A stretch of 64,000 bases of DNA from Saccharothrix algeriensis. GTDB taxonomy: Bacteria > Actinomycetota > Actinomycetes > Mycobacteriales > Pseudonocardiaceae. The translations under genes were made by a program, and so were the position numbers. The stretch is from the NCBI RefSeq assembly GCF_016907655.1, contig NZ_JAFBCL010000001.1:1364001-1428000 (forward strand), written 5' to 3'. Position 1 is the stretch's first letter, and each line of letters starts with the position of its first letter. The notes beneath the pieces are model-generated. The model was not told the DNA's origin. It did not search any database and was given only the letters and a program-made list of their open reading frames with translations. Shown one piece after another: positions 46,152 through 55,181 of the stretch.

Positions 46152-47288
46152 ATGAACACGTTCACCAGCAGCGCGCCGGCCGCGGCGCTCGGCCCGGTCC
46201 CCTTCGACCACGAGCAGGTCGTGCTGTGCCAGGACGCGGCCTCGGGGTTGAAGGCGGTCATCGCCCTGCACTCCACCGCCCTGGGCCCGGCCCTGGGCGG
46301 CGTCCGGTTCCGCGCCTACGCCGACGACGAGGAGGCGGTCGTGGACGCGCTGCACCTCGCGCGCGGCATGTCCTACAAGAACGCGGTGGCCGGGCTCGAC
46401 TTCGGCGGCGGCAAGGCCGTCATCATCGGGGACCCGGCGCGGGACAAGACCGCGGAGCGGCTGTCGGCGTTCGGCCGGTTCGCCGCCTCCCTGGGCGGCC
46501 GGTACGTGGCCGGGTGCGACCTGGGCACCGACGCGGCGGACCTGGACGTCATCGCGCGCACGTGCCGGTGGACCGTGGGCGGTTCGCGGGTGGGAGCCGG
46601 CGCGGCCGACGGGTCGATCTTCACCGCCCGCGGCGTGGTCCAGGCCATGCGGGCGGCGGCGCACCACCGCTGGGGCACGGCATCGCTGCGGGGCCGCTCG
46701 GTCGGCGTGGCGGGGCTGGGCAAGGTCGGGTACCTGCTGGTCGGGCTGCTGGTGGCCGAAGGCGCGGACGTGGTGGTCACCGACGTGCTCGACGGGGCGG
46801 TCCGCCGCGTCGTGGACAGGTTCGGCCAGGTCGTCGTGGTGGACGACACCGAGGCGCTGCTCCGGTTCGAGGGCCTGGACGTCTACGCGCCGTGCGCGGT
46901 GGGCGGCGCGCTGGACCCCGAGGTCGTGCCGGTGATCACCGCCGAGGTCGTGTGCGGCGCGGCGAACAACCAGCTGGCCGAGCCCGACGTGGAGCGGCGG
47001 CTCGCGGACCGCGGGGTGCTCTACGTCCCGGACTACGTCGTCAACGCCGGCGGCGCGATCCACGCCGCCGGCGACCTGCTCGGGCACTCGCCCCAGCAGG
47101 TCGCCGACGGCGTCGAGCGGATCTTCGGCACCACGCTGGCCGTGCTGGAGCACGCCGAGTCCGAGGGCCTCCTGCCCGGCGCCGCCGCCGACCGGATCGC
47201 CGAGCGGCGCATGGCCGAGGCGCGGGCGCGGGGCGCCCACCGGGGCGCCACCACCGCCCACGGAGGGCCCGCGGGGGGCCGGGCGTGA
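46152..47288 (+). CDS. vdh: Leucine/valine/phenylalanine dehydrogenase
   Basis: 378 residues from ATG 46152 (GAGGAGGAG upstream). Catalytic region [31 protein letters not shown] with the two active-site lysines, [14 protein letters not shown], Rossmann [16 protein letters not shown], and [20 protein letters not shown]. Oxidative deamination of branched or aromatic amino acids with NAD. Valine dehydrogenase in streptomycetes feeds branched precursors to polyketides. Stop shared with the SDR start (GTGA). Confidence 0.92.
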   Translation: MNTFTSSAPAAALGPVPFDHEQVVLCQDAASGLKAVIALHSTALGPALGGVRFRAYADDEEAVVDALHLARGMSYKNAVAGLDFGGGKAVIIGDPARDKTAERLSAFGRFAASLGGRYVAGCDLGTDAADLDVIARTCRWTVGGSRVGAGAADGSIFTARGVVQAMRAAAHHRWGTASLRGRSVGVAGLGKVGYLLVGLLVAEGADVVVTDVLDGAVRRVVDRFGQVVVVDDTEALLRFEGLDVYAPCAVGGALDPEVVPVITAEVVCGAANNQLAEPDVERRLADRGVLYVPDYVVNAGGAIHAAGDLLGHSPQQVADGVERIFGTTLAVLEHAESEGLLPGAAADRIAERRMAEARARGAHRGATTAHGGPAGGRA

Positions 47289-48073
47289 TCCTCGACCTCT
47301 TCCGGCTGGACGGCCGGGTCGCGGTCGTGACCGGGGCCGGCCGGGGCATCGGCGCGGCCAGCGCCGTGGCGCTGGCCGAGGCGGGGGCCGACGTGGTGCT
47401 GGCCGCGCGCGCGGAGCCCGACCTGCTCGCCGTGGCCGAGCGGGTGCGGCGCGCCGGGCGCCGGGCGCACGTCGTGCCGGGCGACCTGGCGGACCCGGAG
47501 GCCGCCGCGGCGCTGGCCACCCGCGCCGACGCCGAGTTCGGGCGGATCGACGTGGTGGTCAACAACGTCGGCGGCGGGCTGCCCAGGGCGTTGGCGCGGA
47601 CCACGCCGGAGTCGCTCGTCAAGGCGTTCCGCTTCAACGTCTCCACCGCGCACGCCCTGACCCGGGCCGCGGCCGGGGTGATGCTGCGCGGCGGCGGCGG
47701 CGCGGTGGTCAACGTCTCCTCGGTGGTGGGCCGCGTCGCCGGCCGGGGCTTCCTCGCCTACGGCACGGCCAAGGCGGCGGTGGCCCACTACACCCGGCTC
47801 GCGGCGGCGGACCTGTCGCCCCGGATCCGGGTCAACGCCGTGGCGCCGGGCACCGTGCGCACGTCGGCGCTGGACGCGGTGGTCGGCGAGGACGCGCTGC
47901 GCACCCGGGTCGAGCAGGCGACGCCGCTGCGGCGGATCGGCACGCCGCTGGACGTCGCCGCCGCGGTCCTGTACCTCGCCTCGGACGCCGGCGCGTACCT
48001 GACCGGGAAGGTGATCGAGGTGGACGGCGGGTTGCAGGCCCTCAACATCGACCTCGGCCTGCCCGACCCATGA
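47285..48073 (+). CDS. Short-chain dehydrogenase/reductase
   Basis: 262 residues from GTG 47285. Cofactor motif [13 protein letters not shown]; catalytic Ser in VNVSSVVG, Tyr-x3-Lys in YGTAKAAV; C-terminal [12 protein letters not shown]. Typical FabG/7-alpha-HSDH-like SDR. Coupled to the amino-acid dehydrogenase. A 3-ketoacyl-CoA reductase for the PHA synthase upstream is plausible. Confidence 0.9.
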   Translation: MILDLFRLDGRVAVVTGAGRGIGAASAVALAEAGADVVLAARAEPDLLAVAERVRRAGRRAHVVPGDLADPEAAAALATRADAEFGRIDVVVNNVGGGLPRALARTTPESLVKAFRFNVSTAHALTRAAAGVMLRGGGGAVVNVSSVVGRVAGRGFLAYGTAKAAVAHYTRLAAADLSPRIRVNAVAPGTVRTSALDAVVGEDALRTRVEQATPLRRIGTPLDVAAAVLYLASDAGAYLTGKVIEVDGGLQALNIDLGLPDP

Positions 48074-48266
48074 CACCGGGCCGCCCGGGAGGCCCGGCGT
48101 CCGGTGGCCGTCCGGGTCCGGCGCGGGCGGCGTTCGCGGCGCGCTCCCCCCGGCCCGCGGACGCAGCCCGCGCCGCTGCACGGGTCGGACCCGCGACGCC
48201 GACAATGCGTGACGACACCGACACCGACACCGCGCGGCGCCGCCGCGCACCGACCGGGGGACACCG

Positions 48267-48821
48267 ATGCCGATGATCCGCTTCGCCAGCACCAACGCCA
48301 TCAAGCTGGAGGAGGCCCGTGCGCTCCTCGGCGAGATCGAGCCGATCGCGCTGGACCTGCCCGAGATCCAGTCGGTCGACCCCTCGGTCGTCGTCCGCCA
48401 CAAGCTGGCCGGCATCGCGGACCTCGGGCTGGACGGGCCGGTCCTGGTCGAGGACACCGCGCTGGTGGTCGACGCGTGGGACGGCCTGCCCGGCGCGCTG
48501 GTGAAGTGGTTCGTGGAGACCTGGGGGCCGGCGGGCCTGGCCCGCCGCACCCTGGCCGCCGGCGGCGCCGGCGGCGCGCTGGCGGTCAGCGCGGTGGGCG
48601 TACTCGACCGGGGCCGCACCGGGCTGTGGACGGGCGCGCTGCGCGGGCGCATCGTCGCCCCGCGGGGCGAGCTGGGCGGCTGGACGTCGATCTTCGAGGT
48701 CGACGGCCACGGCAGGACGCTGGCGGAGCTGGCGTTCGACGAGCGCCTGGCCGTGACCATGCGCCGCGCCCCGCTGCTCGAAGCGCGCGCCTGGCTGCTC
48801 GACCGCGCCCGGTCCGCGTGA
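48267..48821 (+). CDS. Ham1/RdgB-like non-canonical purine NTP pyrophosphatase
   Basis: 184 residues. FASTNAIKLEEARALLGEIEPIALDLPEIQS (S/T-x-N-x-x-K-x-x-E motif), then LVEDTALVVDAWDGLPGALVKWFVETWG. Removes ITP/XTP/dITP from the nucleotide pool. The opening FASTNAIKLEE is a close match to the Ham1 phosphate-binding loop. Separate from the SDR by about 190 bp. Confidence 0.88.
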   Translation: MPMIRFASTNAIKLEEARALLGEIEPIALDLPEIQSVDPSVVVRHKLAGIADLGLDGPVLVEDTALVVDAWDGLPGALVKWFVETWGPAGLARRTLAAGGAGGALAVSAVGVLDRGRTGLWTGALRGRIVAPRGELGGWTSIFEVDGHGRTLAELAFDERLAVTMRRAPLLEARAWLLDRARSA

Positions 48822-48858
48822 CCACCGCACCGATGCCGGGGCCTACCGCGGCGGACGG

Positions 48859-49653
48859 CTACCGCTCGGCGTCCCGGGGCAGCAGCGGCCACGAGCGACC
48901 GCGGTCGCGGACGTCCGCGGCCCGTGCCCGCAGCCGGTCGGCCCCGGCGGTGTCGCCGTTGGACGACCGGGCCGCCGCGTAGCCCTCCAGCTTGTCCGCG
49001 TAGGCGATCTCGCCGACCCGGAACCAGTCGGCCTGGTGGTCGTGCAGGACCTGCGGGGCCACCAGCCCCACCGCGTCCGGGTACACCCTGGCCAGCCGCC
49101 ACGCCAGCCGGGCCGCCGCGATCGCGTCGCCCGCGCTGGTGTGGGCGCCCTCCAGGCGGACCCGGTAGTGCTCGCACACCGCGGTCAGCGTCCGCTTGCC
49201 CGCGCGGTGCGGGTCGACGTGCCGGTCGATGCACCACGGGTCGACCACCGGGCCGCCGAGCTCCAGGCCCTGGCCGTGGTGCCGCCGGAGTTCGGCGTCG
49301 AGCATCGTCAGGTCGAACGCGGCGTTGAAGGCGCACAGCGGCGTCGTCGGCGTCCACACCTCGGCCAGCACTCCGGCCACCTCGCCGACCACCTCCGCCG
49401 CGGGACGGCCCTCCCGGCGCGCCTGCTCCGTGCTGATGCCGTGGATGGCCGTGGCCTCGGCCGGGATCTCGACCCCCGGATCGGCCAGCCAGGTGCGGGT
49501 GACGACCTCCGGGCGCGCCCCGGGGCTCCCCGGCGTGACGATCACGACGGCGGCGGTCACCACCCGGTCCCGACGCGGGTCGACGTCGGTGGTCTCCAGG
49601 TCCAGGGCGAGGATGCGCCCGTCGGCCCAGGACACCGACAGCAGTTCGGTCAT
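48859..49653 (-). CDS. DnaQ-like 3'-5' exonuclease (DEDDh)
   Basis: 264 residues from ATG 49653. Exo I ALDLETTDVDP; Exo II CAFNAAFDLTMLD; Exo III HTSAGDAIAAARLAW with the DEDDh His. Same layout as actinobacterial DNA polymerase III epsilon-like stand-alone exonucleases. The C-terminal 100 residues are helical and not assigned. Convergent with the Ham1 gene; the repeat element copy B begins about 120 bp before its start. Confidence 0.9.
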   Translation of the reverse strand: MTELLSVSWADGRILALDLETTDVDPRRDRVVTAAVVIVTPGSPGARPEVVTRTWLADPGVEIPAEATAIHGISTEQARREGRPAAEVVGEVAGVLAEVWTPTTPLCAFNAAFDLTMLDAELRRHHGQGLELGGPVVDPWCIDRHVDPHRAGKRTLTAVCEHYRVRLEGAHTSAGDAIAAARLAWRLARVYPDAVGLVAPQVLHDHQADWFRVGEIAYADKLEGYAAARSSNGDTAGADRLRARAADVRDRGRSWPLLPRDAER

Positions 49654-49773
49654 GCGCCGCAGCGTAGTGTCGCCGCCCACGACCCCGGCCGCCCAGCGGG
49701 GACGTGTCGGCACGCCCCTTCGGTGTCGCGCCCCCTCCAACGACTCCCGGCTTTCGTCTCCCGACTTCGAGCA

Positions 49774-50034
49774 CACCCCGCGCAGTTCAGCTTTCAGGTT
49801 TTCGGCACGCCCCGTGCAGACCGGTGCCTTCGTGTTCTCCCCGTATGGCCTGCCCGGAGGGCTACCATGCTTTTCCTGGGGGTGCAAGCACGCTTTTCGC
49901 TTGCACCCCCAGGAAAAGCATGGTCGTCTTTGACAGGCCATGCGGGGAGAACACGACCGCTCTTGCTCTTCCTCCTCCTTGGCGGCCTGCCCGTCCGGCG
50001 AGGACTCTTTTAATCTTTTCAGCTTCGAGCGCTA
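49774..50034. repeat. Paired-hairpin palindromic element, copy B, left part
   Basis: Reverse-oriented second copy of the 31.4-kb element, interrupted at 50034 by an IS630 insertion and continuing at 51211. This part carries the hairpin-2 equivalent: outer arms 49831-49852 and 49934-49955, inner perfect 26-bp stem 49864-49889 with 49899-49924, loop 9. The inner stem is identical to that of copy A. Confidence 0.9.
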
Positions 50035-51210
50035 CTGATCTTCAATTGTTGGGGTCAGGTTGGTTCGGGGGTGAGGGTCAGGCCGGTGTGGGCGAGGAAT
50101 CCGTCGAGCAGGTCGGGCCGGTTCCGGATGAGGCGGAGTCGGCGGCGCACGATCGGGACCAGGTCGTTCAGACCGACGGGGGCGAGGTTGGCCAGACCGC
50201 GTTTGAGGTGTGACCACACCCCTTCCACCGGGTTGAGTTCCGGGGCGTAGGCGGGTAGTCGGATCACGTGCAGCCAGTCCCGGGCGGCGAGGGCGGGCCG
50301 TATCCGGGCGCTGATGTGCCGGTCGAGGTTGTCCCAGATCAGCACGATCGGGCCGCCCAGGCGACGGTGGGCGTCGTCCAGCAGCGCGAGGTAGTGCCGC
50401 TCGAGGAAGCTGCGCGGGGCCGGCGGGCTGCGGCGGCGGTGGTGCACGAGCACCCGGTGCAGCAGCCGGGTGCGTTCGCCGGGTTTGACGCAGAGCAGGC
50501 CGGCCACCGAGATCCGACCCTGGGAACCGGCCCAGTAGGGCAGGACCGGGGTGTGGCCGCGCCTTGCCCAGGTGCGGGCCTTGTGCGGGCGGGTGTTGCA
50601 GCCGGTCTCGTCCTCGAAGCACAACCAGGCGCCCAGGTCCGCGGCTAGGGTTTTCCCCGCGCCCACGACTCCCGCCGCCAGGCGGTGACCGCGGCCTCGT
50701 CACGGCGGTCGGCCCGCCGGGCCGGCACCTGGGGGCTGTAACCGATGCGGTGCAGCACCAGCGACATCCCGGCCGGGGTGTAGCGCACCGCGAACAACCG
50801 CGCGACCAGCTCCGCGACCCTGGCCAGGGTCCAGCGTCGATCCTCGGTGTACCCGTGGGCGGCCGGCCCCTGCTCCAGGGCCTGGACCAGCCGGTCGAGC
50901 CGGGCCCGGTCCAGACGGCAGTCCGGCCCGCCCGGCCCCCTGGAGCGCAGGGCCTGCCGGCCCCCGGCACGCCACAAACGCCGCCAGGCATAGGCGGACT
51001 TGGTCGACACCCGCAGACCACGAGCGACCTCGCAGGCGCCCACACCACGCTCGAACCAGTCGGCGGCCTGCATCCGCACCGCCTCACGTCGGGCCCGTTC
51101 CCGTCCGGTCAGGCCACCACCATCGGGATAGCGCATACCCCACGGGTACCCCCGGGACAGCCCCACCCACCGACACAAGCCACCACAGACCCCAACAATT
51201 GAAGATCAGT
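50035..51210. mobile_element. IS630-family insertion sequence with TA target duplication
   Basis: 1176 bp bounded by perfect 22-bp terminal inverted repeats (50035-50056 and 51189-51210, beginning CTGATCTTCAATTGTTG). It is flanked by TA at 50033-50034 and 51211-51212. Removal of the element and one TA restores the paired-hairpin repeat found at 31.4 kb, which proves the ends. Confidence 0.95.
50055..51136 (-). CDS. IS630-family transposase made by -1 frameshift
   Basis: Two overlapping frames. The first (51136-50645; a longer frame opens at 51178) has the N-terminal HTH: MRYPDGGGLTGRERARREAV, GVGACEVARGLRVSTKSAYAWRRLW. The second (50666-50055) has the DDE domain: first Asp in CFEDETGCNTRPHKARTWARRG, second Asp in PIVLIWDNLDRHIS and Glu in PAYAPELNPVEGVWSHLKR. 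In the overlap, the zero frame reads CGG-GGA-AAA-CCC-TAG. G-GGA-AAA (plus-strand 50651-50657) is a textbook X-XXY-YYZ slippery heptamer, and a -1 slip enters the second frame directly. All catalytic residues are present, so the element may be active. Confidence 0.9.
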
Positions 51211-51457
51211 ACGGCACCAATTATTACCTGGATCCGTGCGCGACCCAAGTATGAAGAGCGGCCGAGAGGCCCCCAAGGAGGAGGAAAAGAAAGGGCGGTC
51301 GTGTTCTCCTCCCCGCACGGCCTGCCGAAGGCAATCGCATTTGTCGGGGGGTGTCAAGCGAAGAGCGTGCTTGACACCCCCCGACAAATGCGATCGGGCT
51401 GCGCCCAGGCCGTACGGGGAGGAGAACACGAAGCGACCGGTATGGCACGAGGTGCGG
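51211..51457. repeat. Paired-hairpin palindromic element, copy B, right part
   Basis: Continues copy B after the IS630. Carries the hairpin-1 equivalent: perfect 25-bp outer arms except one base (51301-51325 and 51407-51431) and perfect 26-bp inner stem 51335-51360 with 51370-51395, loop GAAGAGCGT. Part of the inner stem (about 11 bp) is different from copy A in both arms. Confidence 0.9.
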
Positions 51458-51595
51458 CGCTGCCGGTGCAGGCGCGCCGGGTGAGCGGCTCGTGCGTGGA
51501 CTGGGCGGGGTCGCTCGACCCGGCGGCGGGTGGCGGGGTTGACCGGACCTCGGGGCGGGTACCTCGAACGGGCGTTCGAGTGAGAGGAGACGGCC

Positions 51596-51784
51596 GTGAA
51601 CCGCACACCGGAGAAGGACCCGGAGGACTGGACGACCGGCGACGAGCCGATGACCGGACCGCAGGAGTCCTACCTGCACACGCTGGCGCAGGAGGCGGGC
51701 GAGGAGGTGCCCGCCGACCTGACCAAGGTCCAGGCGTCGCAGATGATCGACCGCCTCCAGGAGGAGACCGGCCGCGGCAGGTGA
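51596..51784 (+). CDS. DUF3072 protein
   Basis: 62 residues from GTG 51596 (GAGAGGAGA upstream). DPEDWTTGDEPMTGPQESYLHTLAQEAGEEVPADLTKVQASQMIDRLQ is the whole DUF3072 domain, a small acidic cytoplasmic protein widespread in actinobacteria with unknown function. Monocistronic, convergent with the acyl-CoA dehydrogenase. Confidence 0.9.
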   Translation: MNRTPEKDPEDWTTGDEPMTGPQESYLHTLAQEAGEEVPADLTKVQASQMIDRLQEETGRGR

Positions 51785-51851
51785 CCGCGACCGACCGGAC
51801 CGCGGCCGGCCGGGCTCTGCGCCGGCCCGGCCGGCGTCATCCCGGCCCGGG

Positions 51852-53618
51852 TCAGAAGGCGTCCTCGGGCACCGACGCGAGCAGGCCGTCGGTGGCCTTG
51901 GCGGCGGACAGGTGGGCGGTGACCTGGGGCAGGACGGTGCGGGCGAACCAGCGGGCGGTGGCGACCTTGCCCTCGTAGAACGCCTTGTCCACCGCCGTCG
52001 GCAGGGCGGCGGCGGCCACCTCCGCCTGGGTCAGCAGCAGCCAGGCGACCACCACGTCGCCGAGGGCGTGCAGGAACCTGGTCGTGTTCTCCCCCACCAG
52101 GTGCATCCGCGGCGGCTCGGCCGTCAGGTGCCCGATCATCACGCCCAGCAGCGACTGGACCTCCTCCAGCGCGGTCTTGAGCAGGTCGGCGTCGGGCCCG
52201 CAGTAGCCGGAGATCCGGTTCGACAGGGCGCCGAAGGACGCGCCGCGGTCGCGGACGACCTTGCGGAAGAACAGGTCCATCGACTGGATCGCCGTGGTGC
52301 CCTCGTAGAGGCTGTCGATCCGCGCGTCGCGGACGTACTGCTCCAGCGGGTAGTCCTGGAGGTAGCCCGACCCGCCCAGGACCTGCAGCGCGTGCATCAG
52401 CTGCTCCGAGGAGCGCTCCGCGCCGTAGCCCTTGACCAGCGGCAGCAGCAGGTCGTTGAGGCCGGCCGCCGCCGGGTCGCCCAGCGCGGCGGCCTCCTGG
52501 CAGCCCGCGGTGAACGCCACCAGGGCGCGCAGGCCCTCGGCGTAGGCTTTCTGGGTCAGCAGGCTGCGGCGGACCTCGGGGTGGTTGACGATCGTCACGC
52601 GCGGGGCGGTCTTGTCCGCCATCCGGCTGATGTCCGGGCCCTGCACGCGGGTGCGCGCGTACTCCAGGGCGGTGAGGTAGCCGGTGGACAGCGTGGCGAT
52701 CGCCTTGGTGCCCACCGTCATCCGGGCGTTCTCGATGATCAGGAACATCTGGGCGATGCCGTCGTGCACCTCGCCCAGCAGCCAGCCCTTCGCGGGCCGC
52801 TCGCCGCCGAAGACCAGCTCGCACGTGGTGGACGCCTTCAGGCCCATCTTGTGCTCGACGTTCGTGGCGTGCACGCCGTTGCGCTCGCCCAGCTCGCCGG
52901 TGTCCCAGTCGAAGTCGTACTTCGGGACCAGGAACAGCGACAGGCCCTTGGTGCCGGGGCCGGCGCCCTCCGGGCGGGCCAGGACGAAGTGCACGATGTT
53001 CTCGGCCAGGTCGTGCTCGCCGCTGGTGATGAAGCGCTTGACGCCCTCGACGTGCCAGCTGCCGTCGTCCTGCCGGACGGCCTTGGCGCGGCCCGCGCCC
53101 ACGTCGGAGCCGGCGTCCGGCTCGGTGAGCACCATGGTCGCGCCCCACGCCCGCTCCACCAGCAGGCGGGCGACCTTCTGCTGCTCGGCGGTGCCCTTGT
53201 CGTGGATCAGGCGCGCGAAGTTCACCGCCGCCGCGTACAGGAACACCGCCGGGTTCGCGCCCAGCACCAGCTCCGCGAGGGCCCACAGCAGGCGCGGCGG
53301 CGCGGGCGTGCCGCCCAGCTCCGGCGGCAGGCCGAGCCGCCAGTACCCGGCGTCGCGCCAGGCGCGGAACGACTCGGCGAACGCCTCCGGGACGGCCACC
53401 TCCCGGGTCAGCGGGTCGTAGACCGGCGGCTGCCGGTCGGTGGCGGCGAACGACGCGGCCACCTTGCCGGTCGCCAGCCGGGCCGCCTCCGCCAGGACCT
53501 GCCGGGCGGTGTCGACGTCGACCTCCGCGTAGGGCCCCTGCCCGTACGCGGAGGTCGCGCCGGGCATCTCGAAGAGGACGAATTCGAGGTCGCGGAGGTT
53601 CGGCCGGTAGTGGCTCAT
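51852..53618 (-). CDS. Acyl-CoA dehydrogenase (FadE/DmdC-like, long form)
   Basis: 588 residues from ATG 53618; the start follows the MSHYRPNLRDLEFVLFE N-terminal extension typical of the long actinobacterial group. FAD/acyl motifs are WGATMVLTEPDAGSDVG and VEGVKRFITSGEHD. Catalytic-base region DARIDSLYEGTTAIQSMDLFFRKV contains the Glu of this subfamily. It has an extra C-terminal helical domain of about 120 residues. Oxidises acyl-CoA to 2-enoyl-CoA, passing electrons to ETF. Separate promoter from the large pathway run that starts downstream of it on the same strand. Confidence 0.92.
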   Translation of the reverse strand: MSHYRPNLRDLEFVLFEMPGATSAYGQGPYAEVDVDTARQVLAEAARLATGKVAASFAATDRQPPVYDPLTREVAVPEAFAESFRAWRDAGYWRLGLPPELGGTPAPPRLLWALAELVLGANPAVFLYAAAVNFARLIHDKGTAEQQKVARLLVERAWGATMVLTEPDAGSDVGAGRAKAVRQDDGSWHVEGVKRFITSGEHDLAENIVHFVLARPEGAGPGTKGLSLFLVPKYDFDWDTGELGERNGVHATNVEHKMGLKASTTCELVFGGERPAKGWLLGEVHDGIAQMFLIIENARMTVGTKAIATLSTGYLTALEYARTRVQGPDISRMADKTAPRVTIVNHPEVRRSLLTQKAYAEGLRALVAFTAGCQEAAALGDPAAAGLNDLLLPLVKGYGAERSSEQLMHALQVLGGSGYLQDYPLEQYVRDARIDSLYEGTTAIQSMDLFFRKVVRDRGASFGALSNRISGYCGPDADLLKTALEEVQSLLGVMIGHLTAEPPRMHLVGENTTRFLHALGDVVVAWLLLTQAEVAAAALPTAVDKAFYEGKVATARWFARTVLPQVTAHLSAAKATDGLLASVPEDAF

Positions 53619-53667
53619 GGACCGCGAGTCTAGGGACCCGGCCGCGGCCGGCTGGCCGTTTTGTCCA

Positions 53668-54213
53668 CTAGTTGACACGCGGTCGCGCGGAGCCCTCCGC
53701 CAGGTCCCGGAAGGTCAGCAACTGCTTGCGCATCATCATCAGGTCGCCCCACGCGATCGCCCGCCTGCGCGCCTCGTGCAGCCCGCCCGCCGGTCCGCCG
53801 ACCAGCAGCTTGGCCACCAGGCGGCTGCGGCCCGGCGCGGTCTCGCGCACGTCGTAGGTGAGGGCGAAGTCGCCGAACAGGCGCAGGCCGGTGCTGGAGC
53901 GCATCCGGATGGTCAGGTGCTCGTCCGGGGCGAAGGAGACCAGCTCGAAGATGTACATGATGCGCTGGCCCACCGCCAGCTCCTCCGCGCCCGGGGTGAG
54001 GGTGCGGGGGCTGCGGCGGCCCAGGTTGTCCAGCAGGTCGTAGCTGTAGGGGGCGACCCGCAGCTGGCACAGCCAGCGGTAGACCACGGGCGCGGGCGCG
54101 GCGACGTCGACACCGCGGTACCAGGTGGCCCTGGGCCGCGGCATCAGGTCGTCGCACGGGTAGTGGCGGGTGGTCTCGGCTGGGGTGACGCCCCAGTGCT
54201 CGGGCAGTCGCAT
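53668..54213 (-). CDS. SRPBCC-fold protein (polyketide cyclase/dehydrase-like)
   Basis: 181 residues. The START/SRPBCC pattern is TRHYPCDDLMPRPRATWYRGVDVAAPAPVVYRWLCQLRVAPYSYDLLDN, later SFAPDEHLTIRMR and the C-terminal helix RRRAIAWGDLMMMRKQLLTFRDLAE. The fold binds hydrophobic ligands and includes aromatic polyketide cyclases. ATG overlaps the stop of the hydrolase (TGATG). Last gene of the minus-strand pathway run. Confidence 0.85.
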   Translation of the reverse strand: MRLPEHWGVTPAETTRHYPCDDLMPRPRATWYRGVDVAAPAPVVYRWLCQLRVAPYSYDLLDNLGRRSPRTLTPGAEELAVGQRIMYIFELVSFAPDEHLTIRMRSSTGLRLFGDFALTYDVRETAPGRSRLVAKLLVGGPAGGLHEARRRAIAWGDLMMMRKQLLTFRDLAEGSARPRVN

Positions 54214-55124
54214 CAGCCGAGGTTCCGCTCTAGGAAGGACAACACCGTCTCCTGGTAGAGGTCTGGGTCTGCTTTGACGCCTTGGAGGTGCTCGGCGCCG
54301 GGGATCACGCGGTGCTCCGCGTGCGGGTAGCGGGCGGCGACGGCCCCGACCGCGGAGGCCGGGACGATCGCGTCCCGCTCGCCCGCCAGGAACAGCAGCC
54401 CGATGCCGTCGTACCGCTCGGCGGGCGGCGGCCACCGCGCGCGCACCATCGCGGCGCTGAGGCCGGCGAACACCGGCTCCACCAGCCACCGCGCCGGACC
54501 GACCAGGAACGGCGCGGGGATCGGCAGCGCGCCGGTGTCCAGGAAGTTGCGGAACAGCGGCCCGGTGTCCACCGCCGGCCCGCTGTCGCAGATGATCGCC
54601 GCGACCGGGGTCCGCCCGCGCATCGGGACGTACAGGATGGGGAAGGTCGAGAACGAGAAGCCCCACACGGCGAACCGGGCGCCCGCGTGCGCCGCCCGCC
54701 CCCGGAAGTGGTCGACCACCGCGGCCACGTCCGAGGTGAAGCGGGCGCTGAGCCCGAACGCGGAGGCGTCCTGGCTGCTGCGGCCGTGGTTGCGGTGGTC
54801 GAACAGCACGACGGTGTAGCCCGCCTCGTGCAGGAACTTCGCGTGCGGCAGGCTCGCGGACTTGCTCAGGCCGATGCCGTGGCCGACCACCACCACCCGG
54901 TCCGGGTCGCCCTCGCACACCCACAGGTGCAGCGAGCCCTTCCGGTCGGGCAGGGGCAGCACCAGCTCGGTGGCGGGCAGGTCGTAGTCGGCCGGCGAGC
55001 GGTGGTGCCGGCGCCGCGGCGGGTGGTAGATCCGGTACGCCAGGAAGGCCCCGAACAGCGGGGCCAGCGGTGTGAGCAGGACCGACGCCGCTCTCGTCGC
55101 CGGCCCGCGCCGCTTCGCCCCCAT
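54213..55124 (-). CDS. Membrane-anchored alpha/beta hydrolase
   Basis: 303 residues from ATG 55124 (GGGGAGGG upstream). A hydrophobic N-terminal anchor (ASVLLTPLAPLFGAFLAYRIY) is followed by an alpha/beta hydrolase: VVVGHGIGLSKSA, LFDHRNHGRSS, nucleophile region AVWGFSFSTFP, LFLAGERDAIVPAS and GAEHLQGVKAD with the final His. It is a paralogue of the partial gene at the right edge (AAIxCDSGP, VPAS, YPxAxxxV are shared). May release or transfer the finished chain. Confidence 0.88.
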   Translation of the reverse strand: MGAKRRGPATRAASVLLTPLAPLFGAFLAYRIYHPPRRRHHRSPADYDLPATELVLPLPDRKGSLHLWVCEGDPDRVVVVGHGIGLSKSASLPHAKFLHEAGYTVVLFDHRNHGRSSQDASAFGLSARFTSDVAAVVDHFRGRAAHAGARFAVWGFSFSTFPILYVPMRGRTPVAAIICDSGPAVDTGPLFRNFLDTGALPIPAPFLVGPARWLVEPVFAGLSAAMVRARWPPPAERYDGIGLLFLAGERDAIVPASAVGAVAARYPHAEHRVIPGAEHLQGVKADPDLYQETVLSFLERNLG

Positions 55125-55181
55125 GGACCCTCCCCGGTTCCGCACCCGGCCCAGCACCGGATCACCCGCAGCCTAACGGCG

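Noticed and set aside
48859-49941. Longer version of the exonuclease gene starting in the repeat element
   Set aside because: The extension lies in hairpin sequence; the DEDDh protein starts naturally at ATG 49653.
31411-51457. CRISPR array or retron reading of the hairpin repeats
   Set aside because: No regular spacer-repeat series, no cas gene and no reverse transcriptase nearby.
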